Part shown: one piece after another, positions 45,656-58,857 of the stretch
Layout of the letters: the number at the start of each line of letters is the position of its first letter
Numbering within the stretch: position 1 is the stretch's first letter
Source of the DNA: Candidula unifasciata
Lineage: Eukaryota; Mollusca; Gastropoda; Stylommatophora; Geomitridae
Assembly: GCA_905116865.2 (NCBI GenBank)
Contig: CAJHNH020008443.1
Coordinates: 862,855 to 926,854 of the forward strand
DNA length: 64,000 nt
Reading direction: 5' to 3'
Translations under genes and position numbers: made by a program
Notes under the pieces: generated by a model
What the model saw: only the letters and a program-made list of their open reading frames with translations
Told to the model about the DNA's origin: nothing
Databases searched by the model: none

Positions 45656-46117
45656 AGATATACGTGTTTTAAATTGATTAGAAATTTGTGAACAGATTCT
45701 AGTTACCGATTTCTAAATGCCAAACACTATCAACGTTCTCGACGCTGTTGAAATACAAGTTTTTTCCCCCCCGTCCGTGTTTCAGGAGGCTGTGTGACCA
45801 AACCACAACACGTAAATTTGTGTGTGTGTGTGTGCATGTTAGTGTGTGTGTGTTTTTGAGTGCTTTTTTTAACTCGGGCAGGTGGGGAAAAGTGTTGTGG
45901 GGGGGGGGGGAGGGGTGCTAATAGCAATTATTTCATGCCTCCAGGGAAACCATGCACTGAAATATTATCCACAGACATGAATGGCTGTAAGCATGTCTGC
46001 CATACCTCTAGCTCAGTCTGACCCTCCAGGATATGTTTACAGAAACTAAAACCAAAACCTAGGAAGCAGCGGTAAGGGCAGGCATTGTTCTATTGATCAC
46101 ATTACCATTTATGACTT

Positions 46118-46290
46118 GTGTGTCAAAGTTAGATACAATAACTTTTGGGTCGATGTTGGATACAATAACTCGTGGGTCGATGTTGGATGCAATATCTTGT
46201 GGATACCATGACTACTGGATACCATGACTTGTGGGTCAAAGCTGGATACCATAACTTGAGGGTCTGTGTTGTATACAATAACCCCTGAGT
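46118..46290. repeat. 27-bp minisatellite
   Basis: About six diverged units built on 'gtgggtcgatgttggataca' plus 'ataact'. Confidence 0.85.
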
Positions 46291-46309
46291 CCAATCATCA
46301 GTTAGCAAG

Positions 46310-47480
46310 TCCTGTACAGAACGTCGCTCTCTTCACGGCACGCCTAAAAGTATCCCTAGCCAGCTCTCCGGCCCCATGCATCTTCAGTTTCTTGTATCTA
46401 TCTTCGCTGTAGTCGACCCCTGCCTCGCCTTCCACAAACGGCACCTTTCATCACAATCTTTTCCGAGCCACCATGACGCTTGATATGGCCAAAATACTTC
46501 AACTTTCGAGACAGGATGCTGTTTACGAGCCAGTTCTGCCTGATGTTCAACTCGTTCTGAATGTCGATGTTTTTCTTCTTTCTGATCCATGGTATTCTAA
46601 GAATTTTTATATAGCATTTCAATTCAAAATGCTCCAATCTTTTCCCTCGGTGACTGAGTGAGAGTCCAAGACTCAACCTTAAGCTGCCACAGGAAAAATG
46701 CATGATCTCAATTTACTAGCTCTGCCATAGGTTCTTTGTGCTATTTAATCTCTGTATTGCCAATGCAATTCTTCTCCTGACTTCTTTTAAGCAGTCGCCA
46801 CTGTTGTTCACTAAAGAATCCAAGCATTCGAAATCTGCTACATTTTCTATTTCTTCATTTTCGATTGTGATACGTGGTTGGTGTGCTGTATTTACTAAGG
46901 ACATATTTTTTTTTTTTTCAAATTCAGAAACAGATTCACTTCTTCCCTGTGTTTTTTGACGGCCAGAATTAATTTGTCTAAATCTTACCCACAATCAAAT
47001 GTCTTGATGTAGCCTATGAAACAAGTATGAAGATCTATCTTGTATTCTTTACACTTTTCAAGGATGATTCTCATATTGAAAATATAGTCACTTGATCCCC
47101 TGCCACGTCTAAAGCCCGCTTGTGTTTCTTGTAGTTCGTATTCCAATTTATTCTAAATCCTTTTCAGAATGATATGCAGACGGATTTTGCTGTCTTGACT
47201 AATTAGAGCTATAGTACGATAATTATTACACAATTTGAGATTTCCTTTTTATTTTTTTTTTTTTTTTTTTGGGGGGGGGGGGGGGGGGATATATATTGAT
47301 CTTTTCCACGCTTCGGGCCAGTCAGCACTGATCAAGATTTTCACACATAGTACATGATATAGAATTACGCTGGCCTCTCCTCCAGACTGAATTAACTTTA
47401 CTTGTGTGTCGTCACATCCCGGAGATTTTCCTGATATTAGGTTCTTTATTGCTATTCTTACTTCTTCTTATAGAGGTTCA
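46310..47480 (-). pseudogene. RTE-like LINE family W: RT to C-terminus
   Basis: Minus-strand motifs in order: ADWPEAWKRS (about 47300), NNYRTIALIS, AGFRRGRGSSDYIFNMR (about 47100), FIGYIKTFD, then the thumb segment IENVADFECLDSLV and EVRRRIALAIQRL (46716-46994), and the C-terminal KILRIPW, SRKLKYFGHIKRHGGSEKIV and GRRGRGRLQ (46398-46703). The YADD box lies in a damaged stretch and was not found. A T/G homopolymer block (47255-47288) interrupts the RT. Several frame changes occur. This is a dead copy with no endonuclease in the window. Confidence 0.78.
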
Positions 47481-47490
47481 GGCTCTTTTT

Positions 47491-47668
47491 CGTTGCAGTC
47501 GACCCAGCTTAAAAGGGGTACTAGGATGGATGGCATTGGGAAGTAAATTCGGCCGGCGTAATGCTCTCCACATTACCCATCTAGTGCGGATGGTCTGTAA
47601 AAATATGTGAGCTCATCCCATATGCCCGATGGGCCTAAGGCGTAAACAAGGATCTTTACTTTTTTTTA
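47491..47668 (+). repeat. SINE family A body
   Basis: Forward body 'gcagtcgacccagc', 'ggccggcgtaatgct', 'ccatatgcccgatgggcc' and tail 'tctttacttt'. It lies directly upstream of the W LINE in the opposite orientation. Confidence 0.72.
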
Positions 47669-47764
47669 GAAACTTTTTATTATAAATTATAGCTCACACA
47701 TTTGGTATTACATGAGGCTTTTTTTTTTTCTGTTATTTTAAACTGTCACCAGTACTAGTAACAA

Positions 47765-47897
47765 TAAAGGATCCTGTTTACATAGTGGTTCACCGGGCCT
47801 CCGATGCTACATTCACTGTTGTATACATCACACGGTACTCGGTACCTGATGTGGTCAACATTATGCCTAGACATTACCCGATAATCATTTTAGGTTG
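47765..47897 (-). repeat. SINE family A fragment
   Basis: Reverse body with 'aaaggatcctgttta', 'ctgatgtggtcaacattatg' and 'cattttaggttgagt'. Confidence 0.55.
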
Positions 47898-47930
47898 AGT
47901 TGTCAGATAAAATCTTTGAACATGTTCCAT

Positions 47931-47940
<10 letters not shown>

Positions 47941-47974
<34 letters not shown>

Positions 47975-48004
47975 GGGGGGGGGGGGGGGGGGGGGGGGGG
48001 GGGG
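47941..48004. repeat. 64-bp poly-G tract
   Basis: Sixty-three G and one T after a 10-bp T run. It is the longest G run in the window, and its exact length in an assembly should be doubted. Confidence 0.95.
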
Positions 48005-48097
48005 CTATATCATTGACATCACATGTTATTTTAAGCATCGGGACGGTATTAGAAAAAATGGGATGAATGTATATGTGTGCGTGTGTGAGCGAGAGAG

Positions 48098-48640
<543 letters not shown>

Positions 48641-48794
48641 TGTATATTTTCATTCATGCTAGATGCAGTAATGAGGGAAAGTATTGTAGTGGCAATTCAA
48701 TAAAGCTGTTGCGAGTAAAAAGTTAGTTGTGTATTCTAACAGGACGTTACAGAGCCAAACCTAATTTTTTTTTGGCTGCTGTGGTTTTTCTGGG

Positions 48795-48960
48795 TATATT
48801 TTACGTCCAGTAGTTTGCCATTGCTTACTAAACGGTCAAATCTCAAAACCACTGTCAAAACCAACGCAAGAAAAAAAAGTCCGCTGCTGGGATCGAACCC
48901 GGCACCCCGGCATTAAGAAGCGCGTTCGCAACGTATAAGCTACATACATTGCAAGTACTA
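48795..48960 (-). mobile_element. SINE family D with tRNA-like head
   Basis: On the minus strand the head has an A-box-like TAGCTTATACG and an excellent B box GGTTCGATCCC. The body 'ttgacagtggttttgagatt' and 'agtttgcca' (+ strand) match 36455-36640. Confidence 0.7.
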
Positions 48961-49369
48961 AACATTATAGTATAAAATAGTCAGGGGGGGGGGGAGGTGA
49001 AAACATTGGGGGGGGGGGGGGGGATGCGCCGATGTTCTTTCCTGCGGTGATATTAAAAAACATGTCTGATAATGGCGATGAAATCAGCATTCTGGCAATA
49101 TTTGAGATTATGGTATAATCAGTGTAAAAACCATGCTTGTGATAATTCCCACTCCCGACAGCTCTGAGCAAAAGTGCGAAAGTGGTGATTAAATAATGCT
49201 ACCGGCAAGGCTGTAGACAAGTGGGTATCAAACTCTGTCTTATGGCGATGATTTCAGCCGAAGTGGAGCAGTTTTCCCGGTCTAGCGTCAGGAGACAGTA
49301 AATACAAAAACTGTCATTACTGTCTGTATTTATCACTTGTTAGGGCATTATACGACAGTGAACAAACAA

Positions 49370-49580
49370 CCCTCGGTCCTTTTCTGTTAAGCGACCACAA
49401 CACGCATGATTAAGGAAAATCCCCTTTTATTGGGAGGGCAACCGGGGGGGGGGGGGGGGGGGGTTAGGGTCAGAGTTAGTAGTATAGCCATTTTTTTAAC
49501 GCTAAATCTAAATTCAACCCCCCTATTATATGGGATGTCCCTAAAATCATGCGCGATTTAGTAGCTAAACAGAAACGAAC
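49370..49580. mobile_element. Foldback MITE with TTAGGG/poly-G loop
   Basis: Imperfect inverted arms of about 70 bp: left TTTTCTGTTAAGCGACC then CGCATGATTAAGG, right in reverse GTTTCTGTTTAGCTACT then CGCATGATTTTAGG, continuing through 'ATCCC...AT.GGG.GGG'. The loop holds an 18-bp G run and 'ttagggtcagagttag'. The outermost ends and target duplication were not fixed. Confidence 0.68.
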
Positions 49581-49683
49581 CCAATTGCCCCCCCCCCCTT
49601 TTCTTCTACCCCTCCCCCTTGAAAAAACACGAACAATCTTAGCCTGATGATTTGGTGTGTGACAGTCGTCACTAACTGGGCTA

Positions 49684-49962
49684 ATAAAGGACCCTTTTCC
49701 ACGCCTTCAGACCTACGAGGCACATAGGGTTAGACCTATAATATATAGACCAAACGACACTTGGTGAGTGATGTGGTCAGCATTCCATCAGCCTTTACTT
49801 CCCAAGACTTTGACCTGGTTCCCATTTAAGGCTGGGTTCACCTGGGAGCCAAGGTCAATTTTTAGGGGACAAAAAAAAAACTCACTTCAGAACCCTTCGG
49901 ATTTGAACCGACGTCCACGGATCCACAAGTGAGCGTCATGCCGCTAAACCACGTCAGCTCCC
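49684..49962 (-). mobile_element. SINE family A, full length
   Basis: Reverse copy. On the minus strand the head has a perfect A box TGGTTTAGCGG and a perfect B box GGTTCAAATCC. The common body follows, then an AAAGG-type tail at the left end. It is one of the best copies for deriving a consensus. Confidence 0.85.
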
Positions 49963-49989
49963 AACTGTGCAAATAAGAATGTTCATTTC

Positions 49990-50014
49990 TACCCCCCCCC
50001 CCCCCCCCCCCCCC
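49990..50014. repeat. Poly-C tract
   Basis: About 25 uninterrupted C followed by CA-rich sequence. Confidence 0.95.
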
Positions 50015-50289
50015 ATCAACACACAAACACACACACTCTAAACTTCAGTTAGTTTATTAAAGATTTGAACGCAAGTATCTCGCATAAGGACTCAGTGTTC
50101 TTGTCGCTTTGCAGCCGCTCCTCTACAAGAATGTAGAAAAAAAAAAAAAAAGAATCTACCGCAGACAATCTTTGACATGTATATCACAAAAGAGAAAATG
50201 TGATTTGACAGAGGTTACGCTATGCCCTATCGTCTTCTGTGTGGGTTTACGTGAACATTTAATTGGATCTATATTTGTCACATGCTGCA

Positions 50290-51600
50290 ATATTTAGTGA
50301 GCTGCTGAATGCTGTAATATTTACTGAGCAGCTGCATCTTTTCAACGTTTAGTGAGCTACTGCAATGTTTAGTGAGCTACTGCAATGTTTAGTGAGCTGC
50401 TGCAATGTTTAGTGAGCTACTGCAACGTTTAGTGAGCTACTGCAATGTTTAGTGAGCTGCTGCAATGTTTAGTGAGCTACTGCAATGTTTAGTGAGCTAC
50501 TGCAATGTTTAGTGAGCTACTGCCATGTTTAGTGAGCTACTGCCATGTTTAGTGAGCTGCTGCAATGTTTAGTGAGCTACTGCAACGTTTAGTGAGCTAC
50601 TGCAATGTTTAGTGAGCTGCTGCAATGCAGTGAGCTACTGCAAACGTTTAGTGAGCTACTGCCATGTTTAGTGAGCTGCTGCAATGTTTAGTGAGCTACT
50701 GTCATGTTTAGTGAGCTACTGCAATGTTTAGTGAGCTACTGCAATGTTTAGTGAGCTACTGCAATGTTTAGTGAGCTACTGCCATGTTTAGTGAGCTGCT
50801 GCAATGTTTAGTGAGCTGCTGCAACGTTTAGTGAGCTACTGCAATGTTTAGTGAGCTGCTGCAACGTTTAGTGAGCTACTGCAATGTTTAGTGAGCTACT
50901 GCCATGTTTAGTGAGCTGCTGCAATGTTTAGTGAGCTACTGCAATGTTTAGTGAGCTACTGCAATGTTTAGTGAGCTACTGTAACGTTTAGTGAGCTACT
51001 GCAATGTTTAGTGAGCTACTGCAATGTTTAGTGAGCTACTGCCATGTTTAGTGAGCTACTGCCATGTTTAGTGAGCTACTGCAATGTTTAGTGAGCTACT
51101 GCCATGTTTAGTGAGCTGCTGCCATGTTTAGTGAGCTACTGCAATGTTTAGTGAGCTGCTGCAACGTTTAGTGAGCTACTGCAATGTTTAGTGAGCTGCT
51201 GCAATGTTTAGTGAGCTGCTGCAATATTTAGTGAGCTACTGCCATGTTTAGTGAGCTGCTGCAATGTTTAGTGAGCTGCTGCAATGTTTACTGAGCTGCT
51301 GCATACCGCAATGTTTAGTGAGCAGCTTCATGCTGTAATGTTTACTGAGCTGCTGCATACCGCAATGTTTAGTGAGCAGCTTCATGCTGTAATGTTTACT
51401 TAGCTGCTGCATGCTGCAATGTCTAATGAGTTGTCGCATGTTGCAGTGTTTTGGGCTGATGCATGTTGCAATGTTCAACGATCTGTGTTTGTCGCATACT
51501 CCCGTGTTTTATAGCTTACAGCATGCTGCAGTGTCGAATGAATCCGCTACATGTTAACAATGTCTAATGATTCTGCCACATGTGCAATGTTTAGTGAGCT
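50290..51600. repeat. 20-bp minisatellite array, about 1.3 kb
   Basis: The unit 'aatgtttagtgagctactgc' is repeated about 48 times between 50345 and 51310 with few variants (gctGctgc, aaCgttt, gcCatgttt). Edge units at both ends are longer and more diverged ('gcataccgcaatgtttagtgagcagcttcatgctgtaatg', split here only for description). This is the usual pattern of a tandem array homogenised in its middle. Confidence 0.97.
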
Positions 51601-51799
51601 TCCACGTGATGTAGTGTCTAGCGAGAGGACTAAATGACACCCACGTTACATATCAATACACCCCCTCCTTCATCCCCCCCCCCCCACCTCAAGTGAATTA
51701 AAAGCTGGTTACGGCCAGAAATATGCAAAGGTAATTTTGCCTTATGTGGTTTAACTTGTATTAGTAATTGAAAAGCAAGGGAACATTCTCACCCCACTG

Positions 51800-51880
51800 A
51801 TGCAATAAGTACTAGACCTGTGTTTTTAGACCAATCGGCACTCGAAGGGTGACGTGCGCAATAAACTCTGGCCATATATA
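51800..51880 (-). repeat. SINE family A fragment
   Basis: Reverse words 'actagacctgtgtttttaga', 'ccaatcggcactcg' and 'ggccatatatacttttc'. It lies directly in front of a forward full-length copy, head to tail inverted. Confidence 0.5.
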
Positions 51881-51887
51881 CTTTTCA

Positions 51888-52140
51888 TGCGGCGTCCGTG
51901 GCTAAGGCGTTGCGAGTCCGACTCGTAAGCCAGCATACCGCGATCGAAACCCACTGCAGGCTGCGTAAATTTTGTCGAGGTATAGGACGTCGCAGGTCGA
52001 CCCAGCCTAAAAAGACAGCCGGCGTAATGAGGACCACATTACCCACAGAGTGCTGATGATGGTCTGTAAAAATATGGGACGCTCTGCCCATATGCCCGAT
52101 GCGCCGAAAGGCGTGAAAAGGGAACTTTACTTTACTTTAC
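51888..52140 (+). mobile_element. SINE family A, full length with CTTTA tail
   Basis: The A box TGGCTAAGGCG (51899-51909) matches the pol III consensus exactly and the B box GATCGAAAC is at 51942-51950. The body 'gcaggtcgacccagcctaaa' to 'ccatatgcccgatgcgcc' and the tail 'actttactttactttactta' follow. The word 'atatatacttttca' flanks it on both sides (about 51874 and 52144), a likely target-site duplication of about 14 bp. Confidence 0.88.
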
Positions 52141-52144
52141 TTAT

Positions 52145-52990
52145 ATATACTTTTCAGGAAATTATCAGGTTCACATGTTGAAGGCCTGGTCAGTTTGGAA
52201 ACAAATTAAAGGTAAAGTGGAGAGGGTCGACTTCTTTCCAAAGTATTTTTATCCCATGTGGCTTGGTCTATCTCTGCAGAAAGGCTAGCCGTCTGCCGAA
52301 AGCGTTGAAAAAAAGCACAAACTCCGTAGCTCTGGCGACGATTTGCATGGATCTTTGTGAAATTGTAATCGTGAACAGAAAGGCGCAGCGTAGAGTGTGA
52401 GGCAAGCAGCTTGACTACTTCGTCACCGAGAAAACTTAGTTTTGAAACAACATACGCCTCGATGCGGGACTAAACCCTAGGCTTTCAGACAGGCTGCAGT
52501 TGCTCCCATAAGTAACTAAAGACATTTGAAATTATTATCATCATGTGCAGTTTTAATGAGACAGTGATGATTCTAATTTAGAAGAGTACAAGAGTTGCGG
52601 ATCTGTTCACTAATTTAATGCAGTGTGTCATTCCATTCAAGAAACATCCTTGTTTATTGCGCCTTTTCTTTTCTCATTACATTTATCACGTATCCTTAAG
52701 TTTAAATATTTAGTTTCCTGAAAATATATCTACGACTTTCCTTTCTTTGAAGGACGGGATAAAGCGAACTATGCCAGGTCATAGGCTGTACAATGTATTG
52801 TCCTCAAGTTTACGATAGGAAAACAAATGCAAGGAGGAGACCGTGCACAATATGCACCAATGGCCTCAAGAGCTGCCCTAATGAAGTGAAGACTAAAAAT
52901 GTACAACGAATTGAACTGAGCACACAGAAGGTCCTTGAATACCCCTCCCGCAACACTCCTATAAAATACATAGAGGAAATAAAGATGGAA
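52145..52990. other. No recognised gene
   Basis: Unique-looking sequence before the GAA array. The frame that starts at 52793 is only about 65 codons of ordinary sequence before it enters the array, with no motif. Confidence 0.45.
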
Positions 52991-52994
52991 AGAA

Positions 52995-53348
52995 AAAGAA
53001 GAAAAAGAAGAAGAAGAATGAGAAGAAGGAGAAGAAGAACAAGAAGAAGAAGAAGAAGAAGAAGAAGAAGAAGAAGAAGAAGAAGAAGAAGAAGAAGAAG
53101 AAGAAGAAGAAGAAGAAGAAGAAGAAGAAGAAGAAGAAGAAGAAGAGAAGAAAGAAGAAGAAGAAGAAGAAAGAAAAGAAGAAGAAAAGAGAAGAAGAAG
53201 AAGAAGAAGAAGAAGAAGAAGAAGAAGAAGAAGAAGAAGAAGAAGAAGAAGAAGAAGAAGAAGAAGAAGAAGAAGAAGAAGAAGAAGAAGAAGAAGAAGA
53301 AGAAGAAGAAGAACGAACGAACGAACGAACGAACGAACGAACGAACGA
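52995..53348. repeat. (GAA)n array ending in (GAAC)n
   Basis: GAA repeats with occasional slips, turning at about 53312 into nine GAAC units. Confidence 0.97.
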
Positions 53349-53390
53349 ACTTTTTTTTCAAAGGGTTACAAATTGGGCACGCAGGCCCGT

Positions 53391-53393
<3 letters not shown>
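53349..53393 (+). repeat. Repeat family C, 5' half
   Basis: 'acttttttttcaaagggtta' then 'caaattgggcacgcaggccc' is embedded between a GAAC array and a second GAA array, truncated relative to 8883-8985. Confidence 0.7.
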
Positions 53394-53421
<28 letters not shown>

Positions 53422-53517
53422 AAGAAGAAGAAGAAGAAGAAGAAGAAGAAGAAGAAGAAGAAGAAGAAGAAGAAGAAGAAGAAGAAAAAGAAGAAGAAGA
53501 AGAAGAAGAAGAAGAAA
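53394..53517. repeat. (GAA)n microsatellite
   Basis: About 40 GAA units. Confidence 0.97.
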
Positions 53518-53524
53518 TAGGATT

Positions 53525-53797
53525 TTAGGAGACTAGTCGGGAATCGATGTATTCTGGTCAACATCATACAGACCGCCTTGACTTTCCATGCCATTGCCTC
53601 GTGTCCATGTTAGACTGAGTAGGTCTAGGAGTCAATGCCATTTTCTTCCTTACGCGGATTCAATCTCAAGACATTCGGAGAAATTGTATATGTCTTCCTA
53701 GCATTTCAGATTTGTTTTACAAATCTCTTGATGAGATCTGAACTCACGAGCAAAAGATCAGCAGGCAACAAATAAACCATTGCGCTACGACGGCGTA
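53525..53797 (-). repeat. SINE family A, diverged
   Basis: Reverse body 'ggtcaacatcatacagaccg', 'ttagactgagtaggtctagg' and a decayed head with 'gatctgaactcacgagc' and 'ccattgcgctacgacggcg'. Confidence 0.6.
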
Positions 53798-54056
53798 ATT
53801 AATGTTCTATGAATACGTTTAATTGGAGATAATTTCTGCTTTATTATCTGCCATTCCCGCAATCTATTAAAGAAAGGCTACTTTTGTCTCTTTTTGGAGG
53901 GGCTGAGTGCTGGTTACATTGCTTGTAAATGGAGAGGTCATTGTGGTCCAAATGCCATGCCATTGTGAGATCCGGGTACATTGTCTGCTTTGTGACAAGT
54001 CAGAAACTCGCCTGGGAATTAAAAATGTAAATCCTGGCTTTATATCTCCGTCATTA

Positions 54057-54088
<32 letters not shown>

Positions 54089-54589
54089 CAGTTTAAAACA
54101 TAATAGAAAATGTGTGTTATTTGTTTAGTAATTAAGATGCCATGTCTGAAAAAAAGAGAGAAATTGCTGCTTTTGTATATACTGAGTTAGCTGTTAAAAA
54201 AGATGATAAATTGATGCATAGTCTGGTAGGTAAGGTAAAGGATCTGTTTCCGAACTCTGTGGCGTCTTGGGGGCACCGTCCCTTCGACAGACGACCTATG
54301 TGTCTTATGGCCATCAGCACTTACGACGTCCAAATATAAGTAAGTAAACAAAGAACTATATATATACACACATACACACACATTTGTGGAAAAGCTTATG
54401 AAAACCATATATACTATGAAATGGCTCTATTGACTTCACTTTTAATTCTTCGTAAATATTCCACGACCCCTTGTGTGAACAAAAAGAATGGAGCCGTGGA
54501 TGTCGTCAAAGACGATTAATTATATTTTTTCCGAATTCAGAGTACATCTGCCAACAGCCTTGCAAACCAATAAGTAAGAATCTGTAAAA

Positions 54590-54695
54590 CGGTTGTGCAA
54601 GCAAAGCTCACATTCGGGAATTAGACTAACGTCCAGAAATGGACGAGTACTTTCCGCTAGAGTGGGTTGTCAGAGAAAGTCAGGAAGAAGGATAA
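54590..54695 (+). repeat. Dispersed repeat family B, 3' half
   Basis: 'aagctcacattcgg' and 'acgtccagaaatggacgagt' align with 4498-4600. Confidence 0.5.
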
Positions 54696-54699
54696 GGAC

Positions 54700-57640
54700 G
54701 CAATCACTTTCGAAGTTAAGACACATTCAGCTTGTATATGTCCACCTCTTCAGTCGTAAATTACATTTAAAACAGTTCAGCAAATCTTCTGGTACTAACG
54801 TTACCGGTCACATTTTTCTTCAATACACTTCAAGCTTTCTTTACTTTTTCCTTTTTACTGGCACAGGTAGAAAATTTTCTGCACTGCATCAAAGTCGATG
54901 AAATTACTATATTTCACTAGGATAGCTGCTTCGCGAGACACAAACCCAAATGTGATTTTTGAAGTCTCCAATCTTTTAATGAAAGCAAAGACGCGTCTCC
55001 AACACAAATCTTATTTTATTCTTGAATATAGGATTTCAAACAGAGCTGGTTTACGTATGGGTTAAGCCACAACATAATAAGAAAAAGGGGGGGGGGGGAT
55101 AGACCCACTGCCACTTGACCAGTGAGACCCAACTCACCCCCCTTCCTCCACCCTAATTTGTAGTTTGTTGATGAGAATGCCGATCCGACCCGATGCTTTG
55201 CTGAAACTCATCGTCACGGTTAACCAGCATCCCCGAATGGGGGAGCTTCAGGTTATAATTATGACTAGGTTATCGTCGTGGAGTGAACAGCCAACCCTAC
55301 ACGATGGACGAGTCGTGATGCTGACTTCACTAAGTGGGCAGTCACATTTCAAACTTAAACCCGTCCGGAGGGGTATATAGTCCCTTATATTGATATATAC
55401 CTCTATCTGGTGAAATATTTATTTATAGACCCTCTAGTTGCTTTGAGATATCTTCATTTTCAAACTTACAACTGTGGGCTGAGAATTTCTGGTGTTTAAT
55501 TCAGAAATTCATGTAAGCCGGTTTACTCTTTGGGTATGCATCCAGGTACTTCTTTCCTAGAGACGCCTAGTTTAGGTTTGAGCGGCATTCTTTCGCCTGA
55601 TTCCTAAGTGTCAAGACGTGTATACAGTCTATGTAGAAATTGGCTTATTCAAAGTATCAGTTCTATATTGGAAGAATTCATAAGCTTGGGTAAGTTGATT
55701 ATAGTTTACGAGTACCATAATATATGTCTTTTCAAAGTTAGCCACTGCTGCAGAGAGGGAAGATTCAGCTGTGTGATCGCACATAGTTGGACCGTTCTTG
55801 ATGTCCAGAGATCAGGCTCCGAACATTAAACCTTTTCCTGTGCAGACTAAATAGTTTGTGCTCTACATAACATACACCATTTGTAAAGATATTACAAGTA
55901 ATTATTCTCTGACCAGACAAACGAAGTTTTGTGCCTCCTAGAAGAAAATATGGAATCTGGGTCATCTTTTAACAGTTAACTGCTGTGACGTCAGAGCTCG
56001 ATGCTCTGAGTCAAAGGTGTGTTTGGCACGGAAACATCGGGTGTGTAGTAGCAGCCTGTGGAGACGTGATATATATATATGGGTACCAACGGGGTACATT
56101 GTATGTCTGCGAGTGCAGATGTGAGGGTGGAGAGAGGATCATCTATGTGTGGTAGTGTCTATCTATCTCCCCTATATACCTTGTTTCCTATCTGTTGCAC
56201 TAATTTACAGACAGATAAATGAAAGGAGACATTGTCTCCTGTTCTTGAGAGTTACACTCTGAAGAATGGAGACGGGTAGCAGAGGTGGGGTGAGCTGGTG
56301 TGTGAATAAGGTTGATTACTAATTCTGAGTTATTTCCTGACAGGATGATATCTCCTTAGAGATCAGGCAGACGAATCACAGTCCAGCCAACAACCACCAA
56401 CCCATACCATTCTGGGCACCAAGCATACCCAAAAGTCCTCCCCATTGTGCCACTACCTCAACATGGCAAGAGCTTGTTTGTGAGTTCCAGGACTAGAGGA
56501 AAATTGCAGACACCTATGTCATCAATCCAGAGAACCAGTCTCTAAGAGCTTTGTTGGGCTCTGATACAGTTCTTGTGTCCTGACCTGTGAGAGAGTCAGC
56601 GGGCAACACAATCTCCAAGAGTCTTGTTGGGTTCCTATGCAGTTCCTGTGTCCTCGCTTGTGAGACAGTCAACTTGTACCAGATCAAATCGAGGCATAGC
56701 TACCTATTGAGTCAACTACAGCCGAATCACCATGGAATGAGGGGAGCATTGACCTACGAACTGGGATAAGTGATCTCTTATTCATTTTCATGCTCTCTTC
56801 CCACAGCACCTTGTGATTTCGATGACGAACTCATGTAAAAATCAAGAACTGTATCTGGCTGCTTCAATATCTGGGTTGTGTCATTAATTCCTGAACTTCA
56901 TTAACTGATCACTCTTGATTATCACTTCATTCATTTTTGTATTTATATTGTACTTATTATATGCAAAAATTTTCATGGCTGACTTGGGTGTCCCTGGTTC
57001 ACCATTCTAACTGTCCAGGTTTATGTTTGTGTAAATAATAAGTGTAATCTGTGTTAACATGGCTATGTTAGTATACTATCGTAACCTGGGGGTACATTTT
57101 TATAGTAGTGGGGGTGTCCAGCCAAGTGTGCGTAGGAATATTATATATTTCGTAGTGCCAAAGCTTGAGTTGCCCTACTCCTGAAATAAGTTGAGCGTAT
57201 ATTGGCCACGGGATATCCCTTAGACCAATACGAGCCAACGACTTAACATAATTATTTCAGAGTGCTGTTGGTTCTTAAGAAGAAAAACCTTAAATAAGGC
57301 ACGTGACAGGAGCCATATGTGACAGTTATGTAAGTCATATAAAATGGCTTAGCATTGCACGCCATCAAAAGACCTGAAAATTACTCCTGCAGTGTTAATG
57401 CAATCAAAGGAGACAGACCCGAGTACTTTCCCGACCAGAGACAACGTCGTCTACCACCGAGTCAAGGGCGACCCAGTAGCCGATATGGGATGAGAGCAAC
57501 GCGGTAAATTGGTGGAAAAGGGGGTGTCACAAGCGGATTAAGCCTGCAGGTTCCCGCGGGTATGATATTAAAGGCAATGTGAGAGAGACAAGAACTAAAT
57601 TGTCTACTGTTTGATATTTACATTCTCAAAGGGTATAGGG
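54700..57640. other. Long stretch without recognised genes
   Basis: About 2.9 kb of mostly unique-looking sequence. A direct duplication with a period of about 73 bp lies at 56532-56680 ('agctttgttgggct' / 'agtcttgttgggtt'). 'ggaaaagggggtgtcacaag' at about 57514 looks like a polypurine tract followed by TG, as at an LTR border, but no partner LTR or pol domain was found. Open frames stay below 103 codons. Confidence 0.45.
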
Positions 57641-57733
57641 CAGTGATTCCCAAACTGTGTGCCGCGGTGTCCCGGGGAGCATCGACCTCTTCACAGGGGT
57701 GCCGCGAAATATCCGTAGGTACAGGAGTTAAAA

Positions 57734-57797
<64 letters not shown>

Positions 57798-57905
57798 TTA
57801 TATATATCTTACATACAAATAGCCATACTTTTACTTAGGGTAGGAAGCCGTAAAACATTTATTGAAGAAAGGTGCCGAGAAAAGAGAAAAGTTTGAGAAA
57901 CACTG
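57641..57905. mobile_element. hAT MITE with 8-bp target duplication and internal (TA)n
   Basis: The left end CAGTGATTCCCAAACT and the right end, in reverse, CAGTGTTTCTCAAACTT are classical hAT termini. Flanking octamers gtataggg (57633-57640) and gtatgggg (57906-57913) match at 7 of 8. 'gtgccgcg' words near both ends match non-autonomous hAT families. A TA array (57738-57800) has grown in the middle. Confidence 0.85.

Positions 57906-58857
<952 letters not shown>

Noticed and set aside
50290..51600. CRISPR-like array of regular repeats
   Set aside because: Units are contiguous 20-bp tandem repeats with no unique spacers, and the context is a eukaryotic genome.
52793..53536. 247-codon frame rich in R and K across the GAA/GAAC array
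   Set aside because: It is produced by trinucleotide repeats lacking stops in several frames; only the first 65 or so codons are ordinary sequence, with no motif.
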